The notes under the pieces were generated by a model. The model had not been told where the DNA came from and did not search any database. It saw only the letters and a program-made list of their open reading frames with translations. Shown one piece after another: positions 1 through 10,571 of a DNA stretch of 64,000 nucleotides. The stretch is from Mycobacterium montefiorense (GTDB lineage: Bacteria > Actinomycetota > Actinomycetes > Mycobacteriales > Mycobacteriaceae). Position numbers and translations under genes: made by a program. The stretch covers positions 1-64,000 of the forward strand of contig NZ_BFCH01000017.1 in assembly GCF_003112775.1 (NCBI RefSeq), written 5' to 3'. Within the stretch, counting starts at the first letter, position 1. The number at the start of each line of letters is the position of its first letter.

Positions 1-41
1 CCCGCCCAGGCTCCGGCCGCAGCGGCCGGAGCCTGGGCGGG
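1..41. repeat. Perfect 41-bp palindrome at window edge
   Basis: Bases 1-20 and 22-41 are exact reverse complements around a single central A. The repeat lies inside the Ala/Gly-rich tail codons of the Mtc28-like gene. It could be a real GC-rich hairpin or a fold-back artefact. Confidence 0.8.
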
Positions 42-920
42 AGCAGCGGTGGGGGCCGGGGCGACGGCCCCGGGCGCGGCCACTCGGAAACCGCTGATGA
101 TGGCCTCGGTGGCGGGTGCGTCTCCGACGGCCACGGCCCGGTCGGTGGTCACCGAGAACGACACCAGGTACGTGTCGTGGCCCGACGTCGCGAGCACGTG
201 ACGGCGTGAGGTGTTCAGTGTCACGTCGCCTTCGCGGTAAGTCCCCTCGATAACTGACGACGGGAATCCGTCGAAATCGGCCATCGACGCGTTGGTGGAC
301 TGCCAGGCCAATAGCTTCTGGCTGTCGACGTAGCCGTGCGAGATGGCTTCCTTGGGATCGAAATTGCCGACCAACTTGTAGACCACGACCTGCGCGTTTG
401 ATGTGTAGACGCTGCTGCCTTGTCGGTCAGCGATCACCGCGAACGCATCGGGCACATTGGGGTCGGGCACCTGGGTCCAGCGGGCCGGAACCGGCAGCGT
501 GATGTCGAGCGCCTTGAATGCCTGCGGCTTCTGCGGCTCCAGCTTGACGCCCTTCGAACCGAAGTAGTCGCGCAGCGTTCCGGAGGCCGCCGGGGTGACT
601 GCTTGCGGTGCCGGCGTAATCGCGGCAGCGTTAGGCGTCGCAGCCGGGGCGGCTGCGCTGTTGGGCACCGCGGGCGAGGCGCCGACGCTCGGCGGCGCGA
701 ACGGATTCGCCGACGGCGGGGTAGGGAGGAACCGGTTGCTATTGGCCGTGCCCGGAGGTGCCGGGATGTATTGGCTCGGGGGCACCGGGACGATGGGGCC
801 TGGTGGCACGGGAATGAGAGGATCGGCCGAAGCCGTAGCGCCCGAAAATAGGGCGAACCCGATCACACTGGCGGTGAAACCGCCTGCGACTACGCGCCAG
901 GGGGCGGCGATCTGAGTCAT
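1..920 (-). CDS. mtc28: Secreted proline/alanine-rich protein, Mtc28-like (3' end outside window)
   Basis: Reading leftward from ATG at 920 there is an open frame with no stop before the window edge, so the C-terminus is missing. It opens with a signal peptide (basic residues, hydrophobic stretch, SGATASADP cleavage region), then a Pro/Ala-rich stretch with repeated VPP and PAPP motifs, then a globular domain (about residues 110-275) and another Ala/Pro tail. This is the layout of the mycobacterial secreted antigen Mtc28 (Rv0040c), which also lies divergently next to leuS in M. tuberculosis. It is likely exported by Sec; its molecular role is not known. The visible end of the frame lies in the 1-41 palindrome, so the true tail sequence is uncertain. 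Confidence 0.85.
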   Translation of the reverse strand, partial: MTQIAAPWRVVAGGFTASVIGFALFSGATASADPLIPVPPGPIVPVPPSQYIPAPPGTANSNRFLPTPPSANPFAPPSVGASPAVPNSAAAPAATPNAAAITPAPQAVTPAASGTLRDYFGSKGVKLEPQKPQAFKALDITLPVPARWTQVPDPNVPDAFAVIADRQGSSVYTSNAQVVVYKLVGNFDPKEAISHGYVDSQKLLAWQSTNASMADFDGFPSSVIEGTYREGDVTLNTSRRHVLATSGHDTYLVSFSVTTDRAVAVGDAPATEAIISGFRVAAPGAVAPAPTAAPAQAPAAAAGAWA

Positions 921-1108
921 CTCTGTCGGTCCTTCCGAATGGCTGGTCCACCAGCATCCGCACGTATAGAGGCCGACTGTAACCAGAGGTTAAACGCCCT
1001 GGACAGGGCCGAAATAGAGCTGGAATAAACCCCTGATCGACGCGCAACGCAACCTTTATCAACCTGTGGCCGGCGGGCGCGGCGAGCCGGCCCTTATACG
1101 CTGTTCAC

Positions 1109-4021
1109 GTGACCGAATCGCCCACCGCCTCGTCGGGGAGCAACCCTGCGGGTGCCCAGCCGGAGTCCGACGCGCCGCCCTACCGTTACACCGCGGAGCT
1201 GGCCGGCCGGATTGAGGACACCTGGCAGGGCAATTGGGCGGAGCTCGAGACGTTCAATGTGCCCAACCCGGTCGGGTCATTGGCGCCGGCGGACGGTGCG
1301 CCGATACCTGACGACAAGTTGTTCGTGCAGGACATGTTCCCGTATCCGTCAGGCGACGGGTTACACGTCGGGCACCCCCTGGGCTACATCGCGACCGACG
1401 TATATGCCCGCTATTTCCGGATGATCGGCCGTAATGTCTTGCACGCCTTAGGCTTTGATGCCTTCGGGCTGCCAGCCGAGCAGTATGCGGTGCAGACCGG
1501 GACGCATCCGCGCAGCAGGACCGAGGCCAACATCGTCAACTTCCGCCGGCAGCTGGCCCGGCTGGGTCTGGGGCACGACAGTCGGCGATCCTTCTCGACC
1601 ACCGACGTCGAGTTCTATAAGTGGACGCAATGGATCTTCCTGCAGATCTACAACGCGTGGTTCGACACCGAGGCCGCCAGGGCCCGTCCGATCACCGAGC
1701 TGATCGCCGAATTCGATTCCGGTGCCCGCCGTCTCGACGATGGCCGGGACTGGACGACATTGTCGGCGGGGGAGCGCGCCGACGTGATCGACAGCCACCG
1801 GCTGGTTTATCGGGCCGACTCGATGGTGAACTGGTGCCCCGGGCTGGGCACCGTGCTGGCCAACGAAGAGGTCACCTCCGACGGACGCAGTGACCGCGGG
1901 AACTTCCCGGTATTTCGGAAACGGTTGCGGCAGTGGATGATGCGGATCACCGCTTACTCCGACAGGCTGCTCGATGACCTGGACTTGCTGGACTGGCCGG
2001 ATCAGGTCAAAGCCATGCAACGCAACTGGATTGGCCGCTCCACCGGTGCCGAAGCGCTGTTCTCGACGACCATTGCCAATGGCGACGGAGCCGGCTCACC
2101 AGTCGACATCGACGTGTTCACCACGCGCCCCGACACCTTGTTCGGTGCAACCTATCTGGTGCTGGCCCCCGAACATGATCTGGTGGAAAACCTGATCGCC
2201 AGCGCCTGGCCGGACGGTGTCGACCGCAGTTGGACATACGGCGCCGCCACCCCGGCCGAAGCCGTCGCGGCCTACCGGCGCGCGATCGGCGCGAAGTCAG
2301 ACCTTGAGCGCCAGGAGAGCAAGGAGAAGACCGGCGTCTTCCTGGGCAGCTATGCAACCAATCCGGCCAACGGTAAGCCGGTGCCGATCTTCATCGCCGA
2401 CTACGTGTTGGTTGGGTACGGCACCGGGGCCATCATGGCGGTGCCCGGCCACGACCAGCGTGACTGGGACTTCGCCAACGCTTTGCACCTGCCGATCGTG
2501 GAAGTGATTGCCGGAGGCGATATTTCGGAGGCGGCCTACCCGGGCGACGGCGTGCTGGTGAACTCCGGATATCTCGACGGAATGGAAGTGACGGCGGCCA
2601 AGGAAGCCATCACCGCACGCCTAGAGTCCGAGGGCCGGGGCCGGGCGCGCGTCGAATTCAAGTTGCGTGACTGGCTTTTCGCTCGCCAACGGTATTGGGG
2701 CGAGCCGTTCCCTATCGTTTACGACAGCGACGGTCGCGCGCATCCGCTCAGCGAGGCTGCGCTACCGGTTGAGCTGCCCGACATCCCGGACTATTCGCCG
2801 GTGCTGTTCGATCCCGACGCCGCCGATAGCGAGCCGTCGCCGCCGCTGGGCAAGGCAACCGACTGGGTGCACGTCGAGCTGGACCTCGGCGATGGCCTGC
2901 GACCCTACTCGCGCGATACCAACGTGATGCCGCAGTGGGCCGCCAGTTCCTGGTACGAACTGCGCTACACCGACCCGCACAACTCGGAGCGGTTCTGCGC
3001 CAAGGAGAACGAGGCGTATTGGATGGGCCCGCGACCGGCCGAGCATGGCCCGCAGGATCCCGGCGGCGTCGACCTGTACGTCGGCGGCGCCGAGCATGCG
3101 GTGCTGCACCTGCTGTATTGCCGGTTCTGGCACAAGGTGCTCTACGACCTCGGTCACGTCAGTTCCCGAGAGCCCTACCGCAGGCTGGTGAACCAGGGCT
3201 ACATCCAGGCGTTCGCCTACACCGACGCCCGCGGCTCCTACGTTGCGGCCGAGCAGGTGAGCGAACGCGACGGCAAATTCTTCTATCCGGGGCCCGATGG
3301 TGAGATCGAGGTCTTTCAGGAATTCGGGAAAATCGGTAAGAGCCTCAAGAATTCGATATCTCCCGACGAGATCTGTGACGAATACGGCGCGGACACCCTG
3401 CGGGTGTACGAAATGTCGATGGGGCCGCTGGAAGCGTCGCGGCCATGGGCAACCAAGGACGTGGTCGGTGCGTATCGATTCCTGCAGCGGGTGTGGCGAC
3501 TAGTGGTCGACGAACACACCGGCGAAACCCCGGTGACAGAAGGCGAATTGGACACCGACACGCTGCGGGTCTTGCACCGTACCATCGCGGGTGTAGCGGA
3601 AGACTATGCGGCCCTGCGAAATAACACCGCGGCGGCCAAGCTGATCGAGTACACCAACCACCTCACCAAAGCGCATCGCGACGCGGTGCCCCGGGCGGCC
3701 GTCGAGCCGCTGGTGCTGATGCTGGCACCGCTGGCCCCGCACATGGCCGAAGAGCTGTGGTCGCGGTTGGGGCACAGTACCTCGTTGGCCCACGGACCGT
3801 TCCCGCAAGCCGACCCCGCCTACCTCGTCGACGACACCGTCGAGTACCCGGTGCAGGTCAACGGCAAGGTGCGCGGCCGGGTGGTGGTCGCAGCCGACGC
3901 CGATGAGGACACGCTGAAAGCCGCGGCGCTGGGCGACGAAAAGGTCCAGGCGTTCTTGGCCGGTGCCACGCCCCGCAAGGTGATCGTGGTCGCGGGCCGG
4001 TTGGTAAACCTGGTGGTGTGA
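1109..4021 (+). CDS. leuS: Leucyl-tRNA synthetase
   Basis: Class I aminoacyl-tRNA synthetase of 970 aa that charges tRNA-Leu in the cytoplasm; the length matches mycobacterial LeuRS. The HIGH-type motif is in [15 protein letters not shown] (about residues 79-93), the editing (CP1) domain lies in the middle with a [12 protein letters not shown] motif, and the KMSKS-loop equivalent reads KIGKS near residue 742, followed by the anticodon-binding domain. The GTG start gives VTESPTASS, a short acidic extension usual in this genus. It is divergent from the secreted protein gene with 188 bases between them; I see no T-box there. It converges on the SDR gene seven bases downstream. Confidence 0.97.
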   Translation: MTESPTASSGSNPAGAQPESDAPPYRYTAELAGRIEDTWQGNWAELETFNVPNPVGSLAPADGAPIPDDKLFVQDMFPYPSGDGLHVGHPLGYIATDVYARYFRMIGRNVLHALGFDAFGLPAEQYAVQTGTHPRSRTEANIVNFRRQLARLGLGHDSRRSFSTTDVEFYKWTQWIFLQIYNAWFDTEAARARPITELIAEFDSGARRLDDGRDWTTLSAGERADVIDSHRLVYRADSMVNWCPGLGTVLANEEVTSDGRSDRGNFPVFRKRLRQWMMRITAYSDRLLDDLDLLDWPDQVKAMQRNWIGRSTGAEALFSTTIANGDGAGSPVDIDVFTTRPDTLFGATYLVLAPEHDLVENLIASAWPDGVDRSWTYGAATPAEAVAAYRRAIGAKSDLERQESKEKTGVFLGSYATNPANGKPVPIFIADYVLVGYGTGAIMAVPGHDQRDWDFANALHLPIVEVIAGGDISEAAYPGDGVLVNSGYLDGMEVTAAKEAITARLESEGRGRARVEFKLRDWLFARQRYWGEPFPIVYDSDGRAHPLSEAALPVELPDIPDYSPVLFDPDAADSEPSPPLGKATDWVHVELDLGDGLRPYSRDTNVMPQWAASSWYELRYTDPHNSERFCAKENEAYWMGPRPAEHGPQDPGGVDLYVGGAEHAVLHLLYCRFWHKVLYDLGHVSSREPYRRLVNQGYIQAFAYTDARGSYVAAEQVSERDGKFFYPGPDGEIEVFQEFGKIGKSLKNSISPDEICDEYGADTLRVYEMSMGPLEASRPWATKDVVGAYRFLQRVWRLVVDEHTGETPVTEGELDTDTLRVLHRTIAGVAEDYAALRNNTAAAKLIEYTNHLTKAHRDAVPRAAVEPLVLMLAPLAPHMAEELWSRLGHSTSLAHGPFPQADPAYLVDDTVEYPVQVNGKVRGRVVVAADADEDTLKAAALGDEKVQAFLAGATPRKVIVVAGRLVNLVV

Positions 4022-4028
4022 TCGGCGA

Positions 4029-4700
4029 CTAACGCCGGCCCGGGCGCAGCACCACCTCATGGACGTGGCCGTCGCGCGGTGTCGTCACCGCCTGGACGAC
4101 CGCGGCGGCGACGGTCTCGGGCCGCAAGAAGTTGGCGGCGTCGTAGTCGCCGCCCTCGTACGCGATGAGCTCGCGCTGCATCTCGGTGTCGGTGCGGCCC
4201 GGAAATATCGTGGTGACCCGCAGGCTCGGCTCGTCGGCGCGCAGCGAGTCGGCGAAGGCGCGCAACGCGAATTTGCTAGCCGAATAGGATGCCATGCCCG
4301 GTGAAACCGTACGGCCGGCCCCGGAGTTGATGAACACCACCTGACCGTGGGCACTTCGCAGGGCGGGCAACAGCTCCAGCGTAAGAGCCACCGCGCCAAA
4401 GACATTCACGTTGAAGGTGGCGCGCCATTCGTCGACGTGCGACTCGGCGACCCGGCCGGGCAGCGACAGCCCCGCGTTATGTACCAGCACGTCGAGCTCG
4501 TCGACGACTTCGCATGCGGCCTCGATCTCGTCGATGTCGGTCAGGTCCAGTGGGAAGGTGGTGGCGCCGAGGCGTTCGGCGACGGCATCGAGCCGGTCGG
4601 AGGACCGACCGGCCAATAGCAGCGCATGCGTGGGGGCCAGCGCCGTGGCGATGGCGGAACCGATACCGCCGCCGGCACCAGTGATGAGTGCGGTTGGCAT
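4029..4700 (-). CDS. Short-chain dehydrogenase/reductase
   Basis: Classical SDR of 223 aa. The N-terminal cofactor motif TGAGGGIG is followed by NAG (in VHNAG), a catalytic Ser in FINSGAG and YSASK (Tyr-x-x-x-Lys). The AGRSSDR stretch after the second strand would suit NADP(H). The substrate is not apparent. The C-terminus is short, ending about 40 residues after a FPGRTDTEM segment. It is convergent with leuS and 48 bases upstream of the end of the MarR gene reading, so it is probably transcribed alone or after the MarR gene on the same strand. Confidence 0.85.
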   Translation of the reverse strand: MPTALITGAGGGIGSAIATALAPTHALLLAGRSSDRLDAVAERLGATTFPLDLTDIDEIEAACEVVDELDVLVHNAGLSLPGRVAESHVDEWRATFNVNVFGAVALTLELLPALRSAHGQVVFINSGAGRTVSPGMASYSASKFALRAFADSLRADEPSLRVTTIFPGRTDTEMQRELIAYEGGDYDAANFLRPETVAAAVVQAVTTPRDGHVHEVVLRPGRR

Positions 4701-4748
4701 GTAGGTCAGTCTACGGACGTCACCAATGCCGTTGGAAAACAGGTACTT

Positions 4749-5255
4749 TCACGCGCGCTTGCGGGCGGGAGATTCCCCGCCTGCGGGGCCCGATGTCGGC
4801 TCGCCCGAGGCCAGGCGTTGCAGCGGCGCCAGTGCTTTGGTCAGCATGTCCACGTCGGACTCGGGGAGTTGGCTGAGCATCGCGGCCAAGGCAGCGTGCC
4901 GGTTGGCCAGTGACTCGGCGTGCACGGCCCGTCCCCGGGGGGTGATGTCGACCAGTACAGCGCGCAAGTCGGACGGGTCGCGGGAGCGCTTCACCAACCC
5001 GATCTTCTCCAGCCGCCGGATCGCCACGGTCGTGGTGGGGGTCCGGACCCGTTCGTGCGCGGCCAGGTCCGTCATCCGGATCGGCCCTTGATCGAGCAGA
5101 GTAACCAGGATCGACAGCTGTGCCAACGTCAATTCGCCGGCGACCACTCCGCTCGGGTCACCGCGGCGCAGTATCGAAAACAGTTTGGACAGCGCGCGGT
5201 GCAACCCTTCCGCAAGCTCGGTCACCTCGGCCGCGGTGGATTCGCTGTCCGCCAT
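4749..5255 (-). CDS. MarR-family transcriptional regulator
   Basis: A 168-aa winged-helix protein with a MarR-type recognition region: LAQLSILVTLLDQGPIRMTD, then helix-turn-helix text VRTPTTTVAIRRLEKIGLVKR and the wing SRDPSDLRAVLVDITPRG. The order next to leuS matches Rv0042c of M. tuberculosis. I chose ATG at 5255 (MADSEST); an upstream in-frame start at 5291 would add 12 residues. It lies just downstream of the ABC importer operon on the same strand (gap of 64 bases). The ligand is unknown. Confidence 0.88.
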   Translation of the reverse strand: MADSESTAAEVTELAEGLHRALSKLFSILRRGDPSGVVAGELTLAQLSILVTLLDQGPIRMTDLAAHERVRTPTTTVAIRRLEKIGLVKRSRDPSDLRAVLVDITPRGRAVHAESLANRHAALAAMLSQLPESDVDMLTKALAPLQRLASGEPTSGPAGGESPARKRA

Positions 5256-5319
5256 AAGTCGGCAGTCTAACCCGATATGGGTGGCGTACAAGGTAGCTAC
5301 AGCGACTATTTCTAGCCCG

Positions 5320-6069
5320 TCAAAGCACTTGTGACAGGAATCGCTGCAACCGCTCGGTCTCCGCGGCCTCGAATATGCGCTCTGGCGGGCCGGATTCCAC
5401 GACTTTGCCCTGATCCATGAACACGACAGTGTCCGAAGCCGACCGGGCGAAACCCATTTCGTGAGTGACCACGATCATCGTCATCCCGCCGGCGCCAAGG
5501 TCAGCGATGAGCTGGAGAGCGCCCTTGACCATTTCCGGGTCCAGCGCGGAAGTCGCTTCGTCGAAGAACATCAGCTCCGGAGCCATGGCCAGTGCCCGGG
5601 CGATCGCCACCCGTTGCTGTTGGCCTCCGGACAGCATGCTGGGGCGGGCACTGGCCTTGTGCTTCAGGCCAACTCGCTCCAGCTGGGTCAGTGCGAGCTC
5701 CTGGGCGGCGTCCGCGGACAGGCCGCGCAACTTGCGCGGCCCCAGAGCGACGTTCTTGAGAATGCTCAGATGCGGGAACAGGTAGTAGTGCTGGAACACC
5801 ATGCCGATGCGCTGACGCAGCTCGTCGGGATCGTCGTCCAGCACCGAGCGCCCGTCGAGCAGGATGTCGCCACTATCGGGTTCGTGTAATCGATTCAGCG
5901 CGCGCAGCAGTGTCGACTTACCGGAGCCAGAAGGGCCGATGACGGCGACTGTGCTGCCCGCCGGGGCTTCGAATGTGACGCCGCGCAACACCCGTGTCCC
6001 GCCCAGGGTCTTGTGAATATTCCTGGCTTCCAACGAGACTGATGCTCGCGCTGCCGCACCGGCGGTCAT
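5320..6069 (-). CDS. Polar amino-acid ABC transporter ATP-binding protein (GlnQ type)
   Basis: A 249-aa ABC ATPase that would energise uptake of an amino acid or related polar solute. Walker A is GPSGSGKSTL, the Q-loop is MVFQHYYLFPH (typical of the polar amino-acid class), the signature is LSGGQQQRVAIARAL, Walker B is ELMFFDEATSALDPE and the H-loop is VVTHEMGFAR. The ATG at 6069 overlaps the TGA of the upstream permease frame by four bases, so the two are translationally coupled. The ATPase itself looks intact although its permease/binding-protein partner is frameshifted. Confidence 0.93.
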   Translation of the reverse strand: MTAGAAARASVSLEARNIHKTLGGTRVLRGVTFEAPAGSTVAVIGPSGSGKSTLLRALNRLHEPDSGDILLDGRSVLDDDPDELRQRIGMVFQHYYLFPHLSILKNVALGPRKLRGLSADAAQELALTQLERVGLKHKASARPSMLSGGQQQRVAIARALAMAPELMFFDEATSALDPEMVKGALQLIADLGAGGMTMIVVTHEMGFARSASDTVVFMDQGKVVESGPPERIFEAAETERLQRFLSQVL

Positions 6070-7872
6070 ATCATCCCCTGGCCGAGGGTGGAGGTGACCA
6101 CCGTGGCCGGATCCTCTGACTCGTCGGTGGGGCTGCCGCGGCGAAGCCGGATGTCGATGTAGTTCACCAAATGCGTTAACGGAACAGTCAGTAACAAGTA
6201 GAAGAGGCCCGCCGCGACCAACGGTGACAAGTTACCGGTCTGCGCGTTGAGGTCGCGGCCCACCTGAAACAGCTCTCGTTGCTGGGCGACCAGTCCCAGG
6301 AAGTACACCAGTGCCGAGCCCTTCAACAACGCAATGAATTGATTGACCAGCGCCGGGAGCACTCGCCGGATGCCTTGTGGCACCACCACCAGCCGCATCG
6401 CGGCCGGGTAACTGAATCCAAGTGCCCGTGCGGCTTCCAGCTGGCCGGCGTCAACGCTCTGGATTCCCGAACGCAGGATCTCGCCGATGTACGCGGCAGC
6501 CATCAATCCCAGCGCGCCGATGCCCAACGGATACGGATTGTTGTTCGTCAGCTCGCCGACGAGCGGCCCGACGCCCATCCCGATGATGAGGATGATCACC
6601 ACTTCGGGAAGACCCCGGAAGATATCGGTGTAAACCCGCGCGGGCCAGCGCAGCCAGCGCGACTGTGACATGCCGGCCATCGCCAGCCCCATGCCGAGCA
6701 CCAGCCCGATCACGCTGGCGCTGACGGTCAGGATCAACGTGTTGGGCAGACCCGTCGTGAGCAGAGCGGGGATGGCTTGCCGGTAGAGATCCCAGTCCAA
6801 AAACTGGTCGCGCAATTGCGCGAGCGCGGATTTCGGGGCCGCCGGGCTCACCGACTTATGGTGATTGCCAGCGGCGATCGCGGCGAAGTCCGGCAGGTGC
6901 GGTGTCGGAGCGGCCTTGGATCCGGGTTTCCAGCCCGGCGGCAGCGGTCGCGGAACCCACTCGGAATACAGCTTCGCCCAGGTGCCGTCCGCGATGACAG
7001 CGTCCAGCCCGGAGTTCAGCGCGGCGATCAGCGGCGGGTTGTCGTTGGCGACCGCATAGGCGACGAAGTCACCCGGGGTGAAGGCATTCGCGACCACCAC
7101 CGCCGGGTCGCCCGGCTTCATCAGATTGCCCGCCAACGCCGCCGGCGCCACCCAGGCGTCGCTGCTGTGTCTTGAGGCTGCCGTACACGGTGGCAAAGCC
7201 GGGATATTTCACCGGTTGCAGGTGCAAGTCGTCGACGACGTAGGACTCCTCGACGGTGCCTTGCACCACGCCGATTCGCTGTCCCTCGGCCAGGTCGCTG
7301 AAGTTCTTGATCGGCGAACCTGGTGGCACCACCAGCGCGTAGTAACCGAAGTCGTAGCCGTTGGTGAACCCGACGGTGCGACGCCGGGCGGGTGTGGCTT
7401 TCACCGACGACGAGCCGACGTCGAAGCGCCGCGACGCCACTTGAGCCAGCAGCGCGGAGAAGTCCGTGCTGGCGAAACGCACTTGCAGGCCCAGCTTTTT
7501 CGCAATGGCAACCAGCAGTTGATTGTCGAAGCCACTGAACGTGCCGGTGGCGTCGACGCAGATGGACGGCGGGGCGTCCGACAGCGTGCCGACGTTCAGG
7601 ACGCCGCGCGTACCCAGGCCCAACGCATCGACGTTCACCGCGCTGAGCGGCTCGACGGTCGGCGTGGTGTGGTTGTCGTCCTGGCCGACACCGCCGATGG
7701 TGCTGAGGTCTTTCGGTACCGGGGTCGCGCTCTCGGATCCGCCCGGGGCGCATTGGTTTCTATCGGCGAGCGCGGGTCCGGCCAGCGCCAGGCCGCAAAC
7801 GATCAGAATTGTCGTGGCCAGTCCGAACAGCTTGGCGCCGCGCTTGGTACGCGGGCTCTCGCACGGATTCAT
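6066..7872 (-). pseudogene. Fused amino-acid binding protein/permease, split by a frameshift
   Basis: Two overlapping frames together make one ABC protein of about 600 aa. The first (from ATG 7872 to a stop at 7069) has a signal peptide (hydrophobic core ending LALAGPALA) and most of a family-3 solute-binding domain up to ATVYGSLKT. The second frame (stop at 6066) resumes with SSDAWVAPAALAGN and the rest of that domain (ALNSGLDAVIADGTWAKLYSEW), then a His/Met-type permease with EAA-like loop text EAARALGFSYPAAMR. The switch is near 7165-7180, where one base is extra or two are missing. The last part of the binding domain therefore has no start of its own. It is either a real pseudogene or an assembly error; the neighbouring ATPase is intact. 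Confidence 0.8.
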
Positions 7873-7923
7873 TACCGCCACGGTATCGACCGAACAGCAA
7901 CTCGGCGCGGTGAGAGTGCGGTT

Positions 7924-8673
7924 TTAGAGCGCCATCGACGGCTCGCCGCAGACCAACTCGGAGCCCGCCAGTACCCGTAGCGGCTCGGGAACAACCTGGC
8001 GCACATCGTCGGGTGCGGCGAAAACTCTGCGCCGAAACAGTTCGGCCAGCATGGTCTGTGCCATCAGGTAGGCACGGCCCACGCACGCCGCCCGTGCGGC
8101 TTCCGGGTCGCGACGCTGGATCGCCGCTGTTTCGTCTTCGTAGTAGGGCAGCGTGTCGTCGCGATTGTTCTGGTAGCTCATCCAGAACGCGTGCGGGATC
8201 AGGTCTTGGGAGGCTCGGATGGTCGCGTGCAGTCGCGGTCCCGCGTACTCGTCGTTGACGGTGCGCCGGTACTCGGCGGTGAGTTCGGAAAAGACCCGGG
8301 AGTCCTTCGCGGTGCGCAGCGAGCGCATCAGCGCATCGAGCCGCCCGAGGATCCGCGGCGTCGGGTTGGTCGCGGCACGAGCCGAGGCAATCCCGTTGAG
8401 TAAGCCGTCGAGTTCGTGATGCTCGAGGACCGTGGCTTCGTCGAACCGCTCCACGAACGCACCCCGGTGATAGCGGGTCGACACGATGCCGTCGTGCTCG
8501 AGTTGGACCAGTGCCTCTTGAATCGGGACGCGACTGACCCCCAAGCCGAGTGCGATCTCGTTGCGGTCGACCCGGTCGACCCGGTCGCCGCTGCGCAGCT
8601 TCCCCGTCAGCACCAGGTTGAGGATGTGGTTAACAACCTGGTCCTTTTCTTTGACTCCGTATTTCTTCGGCAT
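7924..8673 (-). CDS. GntR/FadR-type transcriptional regulator
   Basis: A 249-aa regulator with an N-terminal winged helix ([20 protein letters not shown], then [26 protein letters not shown]) and a C-terminal all-helical FCD-like ligand domain. Position and content match Rv0043c. A VDRVDR repeat follows the first helix, encoded by a nine-base tandem duplication at 8564-8581. It sits between the ABC importer and the LLM oxidoreductase gene, all on the minus strand, and could control either. The ligand is not known. Confidence 0.9.
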   Translation of the reverse strand: MPKKYGVKEKDQVVNHILNLVLTGKLRSGDRVDRVDRNEIALGLGVSRVPIQEALVQLEHDGIVSTRYHRGAFVERFDEATVLEHHELDGLLNGIASARAATNPTPRILGRLDALMRSLRTAKDSRVFSELTAEYRRTVNDEYAGPRLHATIRASQDLIPHAFWMSYQNNRDDTLPYYEDETAAIQRRDPEAARAACVGRAYLMAQTMLAELFRRRVFAAPDDVRQVVPEPLRVLAGSELVCGEPSMAL

Positions 8674-8792
8674 GAGTCTCTTTCAAGTCTGTTGCAGCTC
8701 CGCACCAGCGACCAGCGGTGGAAAGCCTCTCATGTATTTGCCCATTCGTTAAGGTGTTTGGCGGATGAATTGCGGGCGAACCCGAATTGACG

Positions 8793-8824
8793 GCGCTTAC
8801 CGGTTGTCGCGCTTACCGGTTGTC
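8793..8824. repeat. 16-bp tandem direct repeat over the LLM gene stop
   Basis: Two adjacent copies of GCGCTTACCGGTTGTC. The upstream-strand copy at 8809-8824 supplies the last codons and the TAA stop of the LLM oxidoreductase gene (stop at 8813-8815); the other copy repeats them just beyond. It looks like a local slippage duplication. Confidence 0.85.
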
Positions 8825-9619
8825 GCGCCAGCGGCACAATGCCTCCGCGGCGCTCAGGTCGTAGTCGGGACCATTGACGCCAACGGTCAGCAGCGTCACC
8901 CCCAACGCGGTAAGACCTTCGGCGTTGGCGATCAACCCGGCGATGCCTTCGCCGCGGCGCACGCCGCTGTTGTCCTCCACACCGGCTGACCTCTCGATGG
9001 TGGACGGATCGCGCCCCACGGCGGCGCAGTGCTCTGCCAGCACGGCCGCGGTAGCCGGATAGGTCTCGACGGTGGTGAAGCCGTGCCAGATGTCGCCGTA
9101 TTCGGCGACCAGCCGCAGCGTCTTTCGCGGGCCCTTGCCACCGATCAGGATCGGGATGTCACGGGTCGGAGGGGGATTGAGCTTGCTCAGCCGCGATGTG
9201 ATCCGCGGGAATGCGGTCGCCAGGTCGTCCAGGCGGCTGCCCGCGGTGCCGAATTCGTAGCCGTACTCGTCGTAGTCCTTTTCCTTCCAGCCCGACCCGA
9301 TTCCCAGGATCAGCCGGCCCTCGGAAATGTGGTCGACGGTGCGCGCCATATCGGCCAGTAACTCCGGATTGCGGTACGAGTTACACGTCACCAAGGCGCC
9401 GAACTCGATACGCGATGTCTGCTCGGCCCAGGCCGCCAGCACCGTCCAGCATTCGAAATGCGCTCCGTCGGGATCACCGTAGAGCGGGAAGAAATGATCC
9501 CAGGTGAACGCGACATCGACCCCGATGTCTTCGCAGCGGCGCACGGCGTCGCGGATGTGACGGTACTCGGGGGCGTGCTGAGGTTGCAGTTGTACACCGA
9601 TGCGAACGGGACGGGTCAT
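8813..9619 (-). CDS. LLM-class F420-dependent oxidoreductase
   Basis: A luciferase-like TIM-barrel protein of 268 aa, expected to use coenzyme F420. The start MTRPVRIGVQLQPQ, the CEDIGVDVAFTWDHF strand/helix and LILGIGSGWKEKDYDEYG are typical of mycobacterial F420 LLM proteins. Gene order matches Rv0044c. ATG 9619 is chosen because the barrel's first strand follows directly; upstream in-frame sequence is low-complexity Arg-rich. It is 26 bases downstream of the alpha/beta hydrolase gene on the same strand, so probably co-transcribed. Substrate unknown. Confidence 0.9.
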   Translation of the reverse strand: MTRPVRIGVQLQPQHAPEYRHIRDAVRRCEDIGVDVAFTWDHFFPLYGDPDGAHFECWTVLAAWAEQTSRIEFGALVTCNSYRNPELLADMARTVDHISEGRLILGIGSGWKEKDYDEYGYEFGTAGSRLDDLATAFPRITSRLSKLNPPPTRDIPILIGGKGPRKTLRLVAEYGDIWHGFTTVETYPATAAVLAEHCAAVGRDPSTIERSAGVEDNSGVRRGEGIAGLIANAEGLTALGVTLLTVGVNGPDYDLSAAEALCRWRDNR

Positions 9620-9645
9620 CAGACCACCGTAGGAGCCGCGGCCTT

Positions 9646-10560
9646 TCAGTGTGCGTCGAGTACCCCGCTCAACAGGTCGATCAACGCTCGGGGCTGATCG
9701 CTTTGCACGGAGTGCCCGGCGTTCTGCACGACGTGTGTCCGCCGGAAATACGTTGCCCGGCTGGCAAGTTCGGCGGCATCGTCGTCGGAGACAAATGGCG
9801 ATGAGCCACCGCGGATCAGGGTGACGGGCGCGGTCAGCGCGTCGACGTCGTTCCACAAATCACCGAAGTCCGGGACTTTGCGAATGTTGTCGTAGCGCCA
9901 TGACCAGCTGCCGTTGTCGAGTCGCCGCGAGTTGTGGAAGACGCCGCGTCGCAGCGCCTTGACCTCGCGGTGTGGTGCCGCGGCGACGGTGAGGTCCAAC
10001 ATCGCCTGAAAGCTTCCGAATTCGCGCTCGCCGGAGACCAGCGCGACCGTGCCTTGCTGCTCGGTGGTCATCTCGGCGTAGCGGTGCAACGCAGACGGGG
10101 TGACGTCGACGAGGACGAGCTCGCGCACCAGGTCCGGTGCTATCGCGCCCACCCGGATCCCGGTCAGCCCGCCCAGCGACATGCCGACGACCAGTTGGGC
10201 GTCGGGTGCGAAGTCGCGGAGCAAGGGCGCCACGGCGTCGGCGTTGTGCTGCGGCGAGTAGTCGCCGTCCTCGCGCCATCCGGAATGACCATGACCCGGC
10301 AGGTCCACCGCCAGTGCCGGCACGCCGAGCCCGACGATGACGGTGTCCCAGGTGTGGGCGTTCTGTCCGCCGCCGTGCAGAAAGACGATCCGCGGCGCAG
10401 CGGCGCCCCATCGCAGCGCGCTGACTCTGCCGTTCGGGGTATCGGCCTCGATCCGTTCGACGTCAGGCAGTGGGCCCGTGACGCCGGCCTGCTCGGCGTT
10501 CTCGGACAGCAGCGAGAACTCTGACAGCCCGTCTAGTTCGTCTTCGGAGATCTCGGTCAC
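9646..10560 (-). CDS. Alpha/beta hydrolase (Rv0045c-like esterase)
   Basis: A 304-aa alpha/beta-fold hydrolase. The oxyanion-hole motif is FLHGGGQNAHTWD, the nucleophile elbow is VVGMSLGG (Ser in GMSLG), and the catalytic His is in NAGHSVQSDQPRAL near the C-terminus. Sequence text and position match Rv0045c of M. tuberculosis, a structurally known esterase. GTG 10560 gives VTEISEDELDGLSEF, which aligns with the M. tuberculosis N-terminus; the longer ATG at 10614 would overlap the upstream DUF1214 gene. The natural substrate is not established. Confidence 0.92.
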   Translation of the reverse strand: MTEISEDELDGLSEFSLLSENAEQAGVTGPLPDVERIEADTPNGRVSALRWGAAAPRIVFLHGGGQNAHTWDTVIVGLGVPALAVDLPGHGHSGWREDGDYSPQHNADAVAPLLRDFAPDAQLVVGMSLGGLTGIRVGAIAPDLVRELVLVDVTPSALHRYAEMTTEQQGTVALVSGEREFGSFQAMLDLTVAAAPHREVKALRRGVFHNSRRLDNGSWSWRYDNIRKVPDFGDLWNDVDALTAPVTLIRGGSSPFVSDDDAAELASRATYFRRTHVVQNAGHSVQSDQPRALIDLLSGVLDAH

Positions 10561-10571
10561 GATCTTTGACG

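Noticed and set aside
8564..8587. Nine-base repeat in the GntR gene as a regulatory repeat
   Set aside because: It is in-frame, encodes VDRVDR inside the protein and is most simply a small slippage duplication.
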